DNA from: Rhypophila decipiens
Taxonomy: Eukaryota; Ascomycota; Sordariomycetes; Sordariales; Naviculisporaceae
NCBI GenBank assembly: GCA_033297075.1
Contig: MU858062.1
Coordinates: forward strand, 186,001-250,000
Length of the DNA: 64,000 bases
Direction: 5' to 3'
The position numbers and the translations under genes were made by a program. The notes under the pieces are model-generated. The model did not search any database and was not told where the DNA came from. It saw nothing but the letters and a program-made list of their open reading frames with translations. Of the stretch, positions 10,531-22,430 are shown one piece after another. Each line of letters begins with the position of its first letter. Within the stretch, counting starts at the first letter, position 1.

Positions 10531-11964
10531 ATGGGGTCCCAAACACCAGCCCAGTTCGAGATTCGCAACATCGCCATCATCGGGGCAGGACCCTGCGGGT
10601 TGGCTGCTGCAAGGTACCTGATAGCTCAGGAGGCTTTTAATCAGATTGCAATTTTCGAGCAGCAGGACGAGGTCGGCGGAGTTTGGTACTACAGCCGCGA
10701 GACCTCACACGCCCGCCATGTCCCTCAGACCAGCGCCTTCTGCCCCCCCGATCCACCACTCCGACCACCACTCCGACCACCCCAAGACAAAGCCCCCAAG
10801 TTCCCGTCGCCAATGTATGAAGTCTTGCATACAAACATTCCACGCTCCCTCATGCAGTTTTCAGACCTGGCCTTCCCCGCCGATTCCTTGATCTTCCCCT
10901 CCCGAGAGCATGTCCAGGAGTATCTAGTGAGCTATGCCAAGGACATTCGCCATCTCATACGCTTCTCCTCCCAGGTCCAAGACGTTCGATTGCGACAGGT
11001 TGACGGCAAGGACCAATGGGATATTGACGTCCTTGATCTGAAAACTGGGGAGGCTACGACGTGCACATATGATGCCGTCTGTGTGGCGTCTGGTCATTAC
11101 AGCACCATCTATATCCCCGATGTCGAAAATTTGTCTGCGTTTCATGAGGCCCACCCCGGAGTTGTTATGCATTCAAAATATTACAGAGATGCTGCCGGTT
11201 TCACAAATAAGAAAGTGGTCGTGGTCGGAAATTCAGCCTCAGGTTTGGATATTTCGAACCAAATTAGTCGAGTTTGTCGCAAACCGTTGTTGTTATCGGT
11301 TCGGACCGCTACGCCTCCCGGGTATCTGGACCTTATTGGGGCAGAAGAAGTCCCTGTGATTGAGGAATTTTTGGCGAATGAAAGAGGTGTCAGGTTTCAA
11401 GGCGGAAGGGTAGAGAAAGATATTGATGCCGTAGTCTTTGCAACCGGCTATCTGTATTCTTTCCCCTTTCTCACTTCCTTGAAGCCGCCGCTGGTGACGG
11501 ATGGTCGACGAGTGCATCGGGCATACAAAGAGTTGTTTCATTCGGACCATCCGACGATTGTCTTTCCGGGATTGCCTGTCAAGGTAGTTCCGTTTGCCAT
11601 TGCTGAAAGCCAGGCTGCTCTCGTTTCCCGGACGTGGGCGAACAAGCTGCCGCTGCCTTCTGCAGAAGAAATGGAACAATGGGAGAAGGAGGAGACGGAG
11701 AGAAGGGGCCCTGCTTTTCACGTCTGGCCAAAAGGGGGTGACGGTGAATTTATCAACTCAGTGTATGAGAGGATCGCTGCCTCTGGTACTTCTGGAAAGA
11801 CGCCACCTCGGTGGGACCAAGAACTGCTTTGGGAGAGACAGATCTATTTTGATGCCAAGCTCAAGTTTGAGCTTCAAGGCTGCAAGGCCCATTCTCTACA
11901 AGAGCTGGGGTTCCAATACCAGACTGAGCAAGACAATTCGTCAGCTCCGGAGGTCCTCATCTGA
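10531..11964 (+). CDS. Flavin-containing monooxygenase (FMO family)
   Basis: FAD- and NADPH-dependent monooxygenase of the FMO/Baeyer-Villiger superfamily, 477 residues and intronless. The FAD-binding GxGxxG is GAGPCG at residues 18-23, followed by an acidic beta-strand end (IFEQQDEVGGVWYY). The FMO fingerprint region is HPGVVMHSKYYRDA. The NADPH-binding motif is VVVVGNSASGLDIS, and FATGYLYSFPFL is the conserved ATG-type motif. These are all elements of a complete enzyme. I use the ATG at 10531; an in-frame ATG at 10465 would add 22 residues lying upstream of the conserved fold. The next gene downstream on the same strand is an aminotransferase, but the 830 bp between them argues for separate transcripts. 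Substrate unknown: in fungi the family acts on thiols, amines or secondary metabolites. Confidence 0.9.
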   Translation: MGSQTPAQFEIRNIAIIGAGPCGLAAARYLIAQEAFNQIAIFEQQDEVGGVWYYSRETSHARHVPQTSAFCPPDPPLRPPLRPPQDKAPKFPSPMYEVLHTNIPRSLMQFSDLAFPADSLIFPSREHVQEYLVSYAKDIRHLIRFSSQVQDVRLRQVDGKDQWDIDVLDLKTGEATTCTYDAVCVASGHYSTIYIPDVENLSAFHEAHPGVVMHSKYYRDAAGFTNKKVVVVGNSASGLDISNQISRVCRKPLLLSVRTATPPGYLDLIGAEEVPVIEEFLANERGVRFQGGRVEKDIDAVVFATGYLYSFPFLTSLKPPLVTDGRRVHRAYKELFHSDHPTIVFPGLPVKVVPFAIAESQAALVSRTWANKLPLPSAEEMEQWEKEETERRGPAFHVWPKGGDGEFINSVYERIAASGTSGKTPPRWDQELLWERQIYFDAKLKFELQGCKAHSLQELGFQYQTEQDNSSAPEVLI

Positions 11965-12795
11965 GATGGGTCACGAGATTTTGAATTATAAAGCTTTTTT
12001 TGAGCAATTAATCCAGACGGTATTATGCAGTTTCCTCACATCGCCAGGCGTGAATGGATGTGTTCAACTCCCATGTTGGTCCTGTCGTCTGTATTTACGG
12101 TGACACCGTTGACCGTTGAAAGCGGTGCATCGTTGTGAGACACTGCACCGTCTCACACGGGTACAAATCCCCGTTGCCCCACTTGCTTCCAAAATGTCTT
12201 ATAATCTGCGAATAGCTTCAATATCAACTTCTCCTCCAACGAATACCTGGACGAGACGGCGGCTCAAGCTATCACCCCCACGTTTTCGAGATCGCAATGT
12301 CTGGCCAGGGGCTTGTGGAGATGCCGCCCCGCAACATGCCCAGCCCGTTAAATCCGATCCCGTTCCATCTGATACCTCCGCGCTTGGCGGCTTCCAGGTT
12401 GGAGCACTCACCCAGAAAGGTACAGCGGTGATTCGGTGAATTCACCGGCCAAGCCAAGACGGGCAGGCCGCTCGTCGGGTCCTTCATCCCTCCTCTTTAC
12501 TAATCAAGTCTGAACTCGCCCCAGACCACAATTCTCATCCAACCCCAATCTCCAATTCTTTTGCAAGAGTGCTGCTGGTCGCTTTCACGGCTCTCAAACG
12601 CCGACGCACACCGTCACTCCTCGCCTTGTTCACTCCTTCCCTTCTCAACGAAACCTGTTGAGATTCGCCCCTCGCCCGTCTTCCGATCCTGCCCCTCGGA
12701 ACGGATCTCCCGGGTTATATTCAACACCTTTCTGTGTTCCAAATAGAAAGCTCATATCGTCAATAAACAGAAATCCCTGTAACCAGAGGGTAAGA
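11965..12795. other. Intergenic region upstream of the aminotransferase
   Basis: No gene is supported. The right half (12480-12790) is CT-rich and probably holds the promoter and leader of the downstream aminotransferase. A small hairpin with a T-arm-like sequence near 12125-12180 faintly resembles a tRNA but does not fold as one. Confidence 0.5.
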
Positions 12796-15069
12796 ATGGC
12801 TTATCATCACGATGGCCGAGATGTCGGCTTGCGCAGCACGGCAGGTATGGCCAGCTCTGACAAGGCACCGCCTCTCGACTTGAGCCACCACTACTCATTT
12901 GTCGCCAAGAACCGGACTCCCAACGAAATGAAGAAATACTATAAACTGTTTCAAATTCCGGGAATTGGAAACATTGCTGGCGGTTTGTAGCCCCACCACT
13001 CTACAACTCTGACATGACACGGCCAGAGAGTACCCTTGCGGGCAGTCCAGAGCTGACTTTGATAAATCGATTGATGTGCGATAAGGCCTCCCCAATGTTC
13101 GCTTCTTCCCATTCGATACTCTAGAAGCACAAACAGCCAAGCCAGAGCGGTGGGCACCAACGCCAAACTATCCCGAAGTTGGGGATGACGGCTTCGAGGA
13201 ACTCACATCGTCGTCGTCGTCGCCATCCAAGTCCACAGGAGGAGATCCCCAGGCCCCAGCAAAGCTCGCCATCCCAAAGATCTTGCAAGAGACTGATATC
13301 ACCAAGAAGATTGACCTCGAGACCGCGCTCCAGTACGGCCAAGCTCAGGGCTATCCTCCCCTGCTGAAATGGGTCCGCGAGTTTACCCGAGAGAACTTAC
13401 ACCCCAATGTCCCCTACCGCGATGGTCCCGAAGTAACCTTGGTCTGCGGTTCGACAGATGGCTTCTCCAAGACCCTCGACCTTTTCGTCAACGCCTGGAA
13501 CCCAGCGGAGCACGATATCCGAGACCGACCCGGTCTGCTCTGCGAGACCATCGCCTACCCAGGCATCCTCAACCAATCCAAGCCCCGTGGTGTCCAGATC
13601 GTCCCCGTCAAGCACGACGGCCACGGAATGCTACCGACTGGCGAGGGCAGTCTTGAAGACGTTCTCGAGAACTGGGATTTCGAAAAAGGAAAGAGACCTC
13701 ACCTCCTGTATACCGTCACCCTGGGCCACAACCCATCAGGTATCGTGCTGCCCATGGGGCGCAGGAAACAGCTCTATGACATATGCAGCAAGTACGACGT
13801 CATCATCGTCGAGGACGAGCCGTACTGGTACCTGCAGTATCCTTCTGCACCGGTGGAAGAAGCCAAGTCCAGGGGTCAGAACCCTCCCGAGGAGGAAATC
13901 GCTGCGCAGTATTACCGCAATCAAGGTGTCTCCTCCGGCTACGAGTTCCTCGACTCATTGCAGCCTTCCTTCCTCAGCGTCGACACAGACGGCCGCGTCG
14001 TTCGGTTGGACACTTTTTCCAAGACCATCGCCCCGGGCTGTCGTCTGGGATGGATCACAGCCTCTCCGGCCATTATTGAGAAATTTATCGGGTACGTTTG
14101 TCCCTCTCACATATCACACAATCCTCTCACTAACACCAGTCCTTCCTCAACAGTGTATCCGAATCATCCACCCAACAACCCTCAGGCTTCGTCCAAGCAA
14201 TGGTAGCCGAGCTAGTAATGGGTCCTGGACAGCCATCCTCCGACAAGACCAAATCCCATCTCTCTTCTCTCCTCGGCACAACCACGAAAGACCAAGGCTG
14301 GAAAAAAGACGGCTGGGTCCGCTGGCTCTCGGGTCTAAGAGGCATGTACGAGCGCCGAATGACGCGCATGTGTCGAATTATAGATTCCGGCGCCTACCTC
14401 CTAAAGTCCTCCACCCCGACCAGCGCGCGCGACGCCGACTGGGGCGTCATAACCAAGACCCAGATCTTCGACTACCACTGGCCTCGAGGCGGCATGTTTG
14501 TCTGGATCAAGGTGCTCTTTGAAACTCACCCCCTCTGGCAACAACCCTGGACCTCGTTCGTCACTTCAGCCTCCATCCCCTCCATCTATAATAGCAGCGA
14601 AAGCAGAGCCGGAGGAGGAGCAAAGAAACAAGATCCGGCCCTTATAGGCGGCCCGTCTCTTTCAGCAGCTCTGATGCTCTATCTTACCCACAAGCCTCAT
14701 CTCGTCCTTGTATCCACCGGCGCATTGTTTTCTGCAAACGAGACGGTCCAAGCAGAAGAGGGATGGCGCTTCTTTAGACTTTGTTTTGCAGCCGTGGGCG
14801 AAGAAGACGTTGATGCTACCTCCAAGAGGTTTGTCGAGGGGGTTCATGCTTTTTGGCGGGTTAAAGATCCGAGGGTTATTAAGAAATTGCTGGAGCCGTT
14901 GACGGGCGGGAAGGCTGTTGCCACTACCGCTGTTTCGTCTTTTAACTCTTTTGGTTCCGAGGGGGGTAGTGGGATGTACCACCAGGAGAGACGACGGGAG
15001 GAGGATGTGGAATCTGTTGTGCTGAGAAAGTTGGGAGAGTTGGATATCACTGGTTTGGGGGGCTGTTGA
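12796..15069 (+). CDS. PLP-dependent aminotransferase, aromatic amino acid (Aro8-like) type
   Basis: Class I/II (fold type I) aminotransferase of the Aro8/kynurenine-2-aminoadipate group, which moves amino groups between aromatic or aminoadipate substrates and 2-oxo acids. The model joins 12796-12982, 13086-14091 and 14154-15069, giving 702 residues. Seen motifs are the substrate-side TALQYGQAQGYPPLLKWV, VTLGHNPSGIVLP, the cofactor strand VIIVEDEPYWYLQY, and the PLP lysine K375 within LDTFSKTIAPGCRLGW. The C-terminal domain continues through DYHWPRGGMFVWIKV and LCFAA. The protein is longer than the usual ~500-600 because of a Ser/Gly-rich insertion (nucleotides around 14560-14650) and a charged C-terminal tail. 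A weakly spliced extra intron in the insertion is possible, although the frame is open through it. Confidence 0.9.
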
Positions 15070-16020
15070 ACATATATAACAACAAAATGGTATGAACGAA
15101 TTAGTTGAGCCTGGTATATTGGTGGATGTGTGGTTGGTTGGCTTTGGCTTTTCTAGGTCTTGAGCTTTTCTGTCTCTAGAACTTTTGAAAGATTTACTCG
15201 AGAATATGGATAAACAGGCACGGACAGCGAACGGCATGAATGTTGAAGGAAACGACGGGTACCTAGATAAGTGGGTGTTTTTCAAGTTCTCTGCTTGCTG
15301 ACTGAGTTAACGACGGAATGAAATAAACAAACACAAATACCTAAGCAATGGATGATTAATGATCCAACGATTATCTACCTAGTTGCAATAATACTTACTC
15401 TATGTCTCTGACCCGTACTACATTATACCAGTACACTGTGACTACGTACTCGGTAACTTCTCCAATCTTGTTAATTGTTTCCGGGGTCCAGGGACCGCAA
15501 TTATGGTACTCCGTAAGCAGCTAAACTGACCATAGATGCAAGGAACCCCATCTTCTTGATTTCACCCTTTGGAAACAATCAAGTATCCGTAATCATCTCA
15601 GTCCTTTGCATAATGGATTGCATGTTATTATCCACGGTTAAATGGTACATGTCACCCATACATTGCACAACAAGAAAGGTCTTAGGAGGTTTGATTCAAG
15701 GTCAAGACGCCCGAAACTCAAAAGTTTCTACTAGTCTTTCTACCTATGATTCTGGTGGCTATGGCAGAGCACGTCTTCCTCCCAGACTTATGATAACCCG
15801 GGTAAAGGTGATGACCACCGCTCTTTTCTCCGTCAGGATGCACCCATTCAGTCATGTAATAATTTCTACGGGTCAAAAGGCGTGAGCTGAACCGCAAAAT
15901 AGACGTTCCAGCAGACTTCATTGGAATGTGTGTGTGTCATTAAAACACATGAATGCCTAAATCCATTACGCCGAGAGAAACAACCATACACCCCAACCCA
16001 ATTTTCGTGAAACCACCGCC
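15070..16020. other. Convergent intergenic region (aminotransferase / ribosomal protein uL4)
   Basis: No gene is supported. The region is AT-rich and repeats the words TACCTAG or CTACCTAG (15260-15269, 15374-15383). It should carry the 3' UTRs of both flanking genes. Confidence 0.6.
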
Positions 16021-17567
<1,547 letters not shown>

Positions 17568-18310
17568 TGTGTCTGTCGAGGAGCGGTCTGTTTTGACGAC
17601 AAAAAAAGACGTTTGTTAGTTTTGACAACGAATGAAGGTGAGTTTGACGCTGAAATCACTTACGACAAATTTTGGGGGTGGTGGCTTACCTTCGGACAGG
17701 AGTTGTTGAACGAGACAAAATCGTTCAGAGTTTTTTGCTAAACACCTGGAAGTGCGTTCGTGGTGTGCGGTGGTGTGGGGTCGGTGATTAGTGGAGCCTC
17801 CTGGCCCTAACATGCGCTAGTCCAGATAGGGCTAGCAGAAATTGGGTGCACGGGCCCTTTTTTACCTCATCGCTGGCAGCTCATGTGGATATGCATTTAG
17901 ATATGCATTTAAAGAGGTTCACTTTCCAGACTTGAGATGAGATCTCACATGCTCGATGAGATTGTCTTTGAAGCGTTGGAAAATATCAACGACGATGTGC
18001 AAGGACTTGCTACCCGCTCGTATGGAAGTTCCACAGCCAACATATAAAACCTTTGCGGTTTGGACAGCAAATTTGATTTCGTGATTTACCCTTGGAAGTC
18101 TGATACTGGAACGAGTTGCTGAATGGAAACCTTGTCATCAAATCGATTTCATTGAGAAAATCCATCCGCCCGCTGGCCTGCCTTACTTTGCCGGAAAATA
18201 CCTTACACACAGAAAACTTCAGCTAAACGAGAGAAAATACTCTAATCCTTCATGCCATCGGATGCCTTCTCAAATTCTTCGTCCTCGGAGATTACATGAA
18301 CGTATTCCTT
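17568..18310. other. uL4 promoter and leader; 3' flank of the Ser/Arg-rich gene
   Basis: Both flanking genes are on the minus strand, so the part near 17568-17850 should be the uL4 promoter. A leader intron is possible, since GTAAG- and AG-type sites occur between 17620 and 17720. The rest is AT-rich with no supported gene. Confidence 0.5.
17804..17835. promoter_or_regulatory. Inverted pair of TTAGGGC/TAGGGC motifs upstream of uL4
   Basis: GCCCTAA at 17804-17810 and ATAGGGCTAG at 17826-17835 face each other about 240 bp upstream of the uL4 start codon. Tbf1-type factors bind TTAGGG-like sites in the ribosomal protein promoters of several fungi. Assigning these two sites to such a factor is inference from motif and position. 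Confidence 0.4.
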
Positions 18311-21195
18311 CTACTCAATCTCCTTCAACCTTCCCGCCAAAGACGCCACCTCCCTCTGAACCCAAGGATCATCCTGATCGTCCCTTTCCAGCTCGGCCAG
18401 CTTCGTCTTGATATCTCTCTCAATCTTCAGCTTCTCCTTAACCTTGGCCTCCAAGAAATCCATATCGTCCTTTCGACAAGCCCTGCGGAAGACATCCCTC
18501 ATCCGATCACTATACAGCATACAACTTGCAATAGGCAACACCTGCCGCTTGTTATAAAAGTCTCTGGGAATATCAGTAGGATCCTTATCCCGAATATATG
18601 GCCAGACCACCTCCTCAAAACATTCGTCACAGACGGTAAATTCCGGCAAATTCTGCATGATATGCCACTTCTTGTTCGCCATGGGCTTGTTGCGTGGACA
18701 CTCCTCCAGCTCAGAGAGGTCCTTGATACGTTCGGCTACATCCTGAACATTTGGCGCAGTCCGTTTGCTTAGAGCACGATCAGACGCCTTTTCTAAAATG
18801 TCGAAATAATCGGTGAACCGTTTTCTGTCCGGTGCGAAGTGAAGCTCACATACTCCCCGTGTCGGCTCCGAAGCAGAGCTCAAAGGGACAAACAGTCCCG
18901 CCAGATTGGGTAAGAGGACCTCGGTCATCTTGGCGCAGCTGGGGCATGCGTTAAACGTACGAATGGGCTTTCCGGCCCGGGGCTCCATGATAGAGTACCA
19001 GATGCGATTGGCAGCTTTATCGCCGGCGCAGGGCTGTTGGCGCGCCGCGACCGAAGCGATACCCTGCAGAAGTCGCAGGTCTGGGAGACGGTACTTTAGG
19101 GTCATGAGATAGGCGATTCTGTACCAAGGAGAAGAGCCAAAGTCACAAGAGATAGGTCGGTCTGACCGATTTGTGGCTGGTACAAACATGCGCCCGAGTT
19201 CAGTATTCGCAAAGACAGCGCTGTGACAATCCAAGCAAACGTCAAAATCGGAACGTGGTAGTGTCAGAAACTGGCCATCGCTGGCTCTCCGGCCCTGACC
19301 GCCTGGGAACTTCCACGAGCAGTCTGGAAGTTGCGGTAGGATCCCCTTGTGAACATCCTCGGAATAGCGCCGGAATGAAGTGATTGGCTTGTCCAACAGA
19401 GCACCTTGTCTAGAGGGATCGAATGGGGGAGGCTGCCAGTACTTTTGTGGCGAGCCGACACTGCTATCGACCGATTCGTGCCTTGGGACGGGCGGTGGCG
19501 CAGGGGAGGATCTCCTGTCCGTCATGTCGCTTCTCGAGGTGGGCATGGGGATGGGGAGAGCAGCAACAGATGCTGAGCTACTGGAGAAGTTATTCATGGT
19601 TGCTGCACGAGAATTGGCACGCGATCGAGTTCGTCCAGCTCCTTCTTCGGGACCCAAGTTGCGCCTTGGTAGTGTTGTACCAGGTGGAGGAGACGGTGTC
19701 ACCGGCCGTTCTTCTGCTCTCCTACTATCCCTCTCCGTCGGTGGGAAGGTTGCACTTCTCGGGCTCCGGGGACTGGGTGGATAGGGGAAGTCTCCGTCGG
19801 GAAACTGACCTTGGGAGGCACGAGGCGATGGGAGTGGAGAGCCAGCATTGGACTTGGTTCGGTTTCTTCCTGTAGGCGCCCATGGCTGGTCAGGGGACAG
19901 CAAAGTCGATGAGGAATCCCGTTCCAGCGTGGGACGCTGTGGTCGAGACCCACGTTCATATCGTTCGGCTCGATCAGATTGGTGAGATTTGAAGCCGTCG
20001 TCCCCGTAGTATTGACGTTTCTCGCGCAGAGACTGACCCCGGCTCAAGACACCCGGCGATCGGCTTTGACGTCTATCTTGCCGTTCCTCGGGTGGGTATG
20101 GAGGTGAGTTGCTTGACCGCTCCGGCCGCTTGCTCCTTCGGGGAGGCATATCATCATCGTCCCCAAGCATGAAAGCAAGGGCATGGTCTGGATCGCTGTA
20201 CTTGGCCTCGGCAATCAGAGTGTTCAAAGCAGGGTTCGGCCTCTCCGCATTCGACACGGAACGGCGATGAGCAGGGCCTGCTGATTGAGTCGCACCTAAT
20301 CGCCTTTCATCAAATTCCGGCCTCGAACCTCCGCGCATAGACCTTCTTCGCGAGACGCCAACATTTGCTGCCGAGTTGAGATCCCAGTATTCCCTTTCAC
20401 GACCACCTCCATTTTGCCTTATGACAGGCTCGGGGGACAAGTATCCACCATCATCTTGCTCTTTTGAGTTACCGTTGCGCTCTGAATAATAGTCCCCGGG
20501 CTCCTGGCTCACCTGAGCCTTTTCCCGGTGCCGTCGGCTGTTGGATCGCCGGATAGGGGCTTGTTCCTCGGCATGATCCTCAGGCTGTGTATTTAGACGC
20601 GGAAGATCTTGGTGACTCGGTCGCTTGGTCAGGTTTGGTCTTCTTTTGGCCTCTTTGCCATCCTCATCTGAAGATGTAGCGGGGACCTTCTTTCTGCCCG
20701 TGTTGGCATCGTATCTAGTCTTTGATGTCTCTTCGTTTTCGCTCTCGCCATTGGTCTCGGAGCCGGTCACAATCACGAACCGACGCTCGGGATTATTCTC
20801 AGCCACCTCCAAGATAAGAGGGGTTTGGTCGACTTCCCCGCGATACTTGGGTTCTTCATCATGAGAGCCCGGGTGGATTGAATCGCCATGTTCCTTGGCC
20901 AACGCCGACGCCTCGTCTTCAACCGTTGGGGGAGGCGGTCGTACGATCCGTGCTCCGGTGTTTGCAGTGTTGGTAGTTTTGTATCCCGATCTATATTCCG
21001 GCGCTCGACGGACTGGTATATCATATTCGGGTCTGAGAACTTGTCAGCAATTGACGGTCCAGCGTGGCAAGAACTGGAACTAGGCAACAATGCGCAAGTT
21101 CCTGCTCCCAATCGAAACAGCACTTACGGCTTGGGGCTCCTTGATCGTGATGTCTTGAACGACCCCGTGGTCAGAAACGTATCTACAGAATCCAT
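18311..21195 (-). CDS. Uncharacterised Ser/Arg-rich protein with C-terminal Cys-pair domain
   Basis: I do not recognise a named function. Two exons (21195-21128 and 21032-18311) give 929 residues. Residues ~60-560 are disordered and rich in Arg, Ser, Pro and Asp, with many SR, RSR and SPR steps, like fungal proteins loosely named Ser/Arg-related nuclear matrix proteins. The last ~330 residues are ordered and carry Cys pairs typical of metal binding: VCLDCHSAVF near 621, CPSCAKM near 718, a lone Cys in ECPRNKP, and VCDECFEEVVWP near 823. The C-terminal 60 residues form a charged, probably coiled-coil helix (KVKEKLKIERDIKTKLAELE). Exon 1 encodes 22 residues ending in RSRSPK and splices at a GTAAGTG donor. 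A nuclear RNA-related role is only an inference from composition. Confidence 0.85.
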
Positions 21196-22304
21196 CGTGA
21201 ACTCTTGCTGGGCGTGTCAAAGTGTTGTTTTCTTTCTCCCAGACGATAAATATGTCGGGGTGCATTCAGCTCAAGTCATGGCGGCGCGGACGATCGTCTT
21301 CCAGTGCTTGGGGCGGGGCAGCGCAACACGGGGCGGCAACACAGCGGGGACCAGTTGGGACGATGACCTCACTCAGCCTCGCCGGGAAGGAGTGCCAAGC
21401 TGCCTAGGGGCGCTGTTCTCCGGTTGTCCAAACTGTGCAAAAGTCGGGATGTGGCAAGTGAATATGAAATCGGGCAACGAAGCTGTCGACGAGAAAAGGG
21501 ACTGGAGAAGAGCAGAAAATGGAGAAACGGATGGCATCAGGCGTTTATTTGCTGTCGGCCGACTTGGACAGACCCAATCCCTCAGCGAGTGGACGGACCT
21601 TGATGCATTGCAGCTTGACAATGTGGGGCGCATCCGTGAAATTCAGCTGCTTCATCCCTGGGATGCAGTGATCGAACGAATCCAGCTCTCGAGGAGCCGG
21701 GGATGTAACGCCATTTATGCAGCGGCGCCCGCCCATAGACCTGGCCTATCGATCGACTTTACGTATGTACGTACTCTGTACCTTGAGACGGGACAAAGGT
21801 GGTGAGCGAAGGCACCAGTCAGGCTGTGAAGAGTGTGTTATCTCGAGAAGTGGTAGAGGGCGTTCTTGCACAGTCATATCAATGATAGGCAGCTTGTCGG
21901 GTTTGGGGATACAGGCATATTCGTACAGCAGTACTGTACGGAAAGATTTGTGAACATCAAACAGGAGGATTGTGCGGATCTGTCCCCCGTAATCTGACAG
22001 GCAAAAATGATGCAGAACAAGAGGTATTAATGATGAGCTAACGTTGAGTAATTGTGTGATGAAAAGGCCGACGGCAACACTGTTTCGATGTGCAGTGGAA
22101 TGGGCGAGTTCAGTCCATGTCCGTATTTGGGCATATTTACTCCGTAGATAAGTGCCAATAATAAGCTGAGCAACATAAAGGTTGCCTCTTTCCAGGGAAG
22201 AGGCAAGACGGACTGTTCTACAGCCCAAGACACCACGTTGAACAAACGCGGTGGAACAAAAACATCGACGAGAAGGGTCCAAAGAAATGTATGCCAGATT
22301 TTGC
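21196..22304. other. Upstream region of the Ser/Arg-rich gene
   Basis: No gene with recognisable domains is supported. ORFs of 199 and 305 codons occur here on opposite strands, but they overlap each other or the antisense of the neighbouring gene and have no domain signature. Confidence 0.5.
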
Positions 22305-22316
22305 AAAAAGGAAAAA
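22305..22316 (-). terminator. RNA polymerase III terminator of tRNA-Phe
   Basis: On the minus strand the tRNA 3' end is followed within 5 nt by TTTTT and, a few bases later, a second TTTTT, the standard Pol III stop signal. Confidence 0.75.
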
Positions 22317-22320
22317 CAAA

Positions 22321-22430
22321 TGCGGTTTATGTGGATCGAACACATGACCTTCAGATTACCTTGCTCCCAGAGGAGAAGATGAATGAAGTTTTACTTCAGT
22401 CTGACGCTCTCCCAACTGAGCTAAACCCGC
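22321..22430 (-). tRNA. tRNA-Phe (anticodon GAA) with a 37-nt intron
   Basis: Reading the minus strand, a cloverleaf forms: acceptor 5' strand GCGGGTT, D arm GCTC-AGTTGGGA-GAGC, anticodon stem TCAGA/TCTGA with loop CTGAAGA (anticodon GAA), T arm ATGTG-TTCGATC-CACAT, then AAACCGC and discriminator A. The mature length is 73 nt without CCA. A 37-nt intron sits one base 3' of the anticodon, the canonical position for nuclear tRNA introns removed by the Sen endonuclease. Internal A and B boxes are intact. The acceptor stem has one mismatch (G5 opposite A68). Confidence 0.95.

Noticed and set aside
12110..12185. tRNA-like stretch with a hairpin and an ACGGG-loop-CCCGT arm
   Set aside because: The loop lacks the TTC core, no matching acceptor strand exists on the 5' side, and the anticodon-like hairpin has a 14-nt loop. 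At best a decayed tRNA.
10531..15069. Possible two-gene metabolic cluster (flavin monooxygenase plus aromatic aminotransferase)
   Set aside because: Separated by 830 bp with separate leaders. No synthase, transporter or regulator is adjacent, so adjacency alone does not support a pathway.
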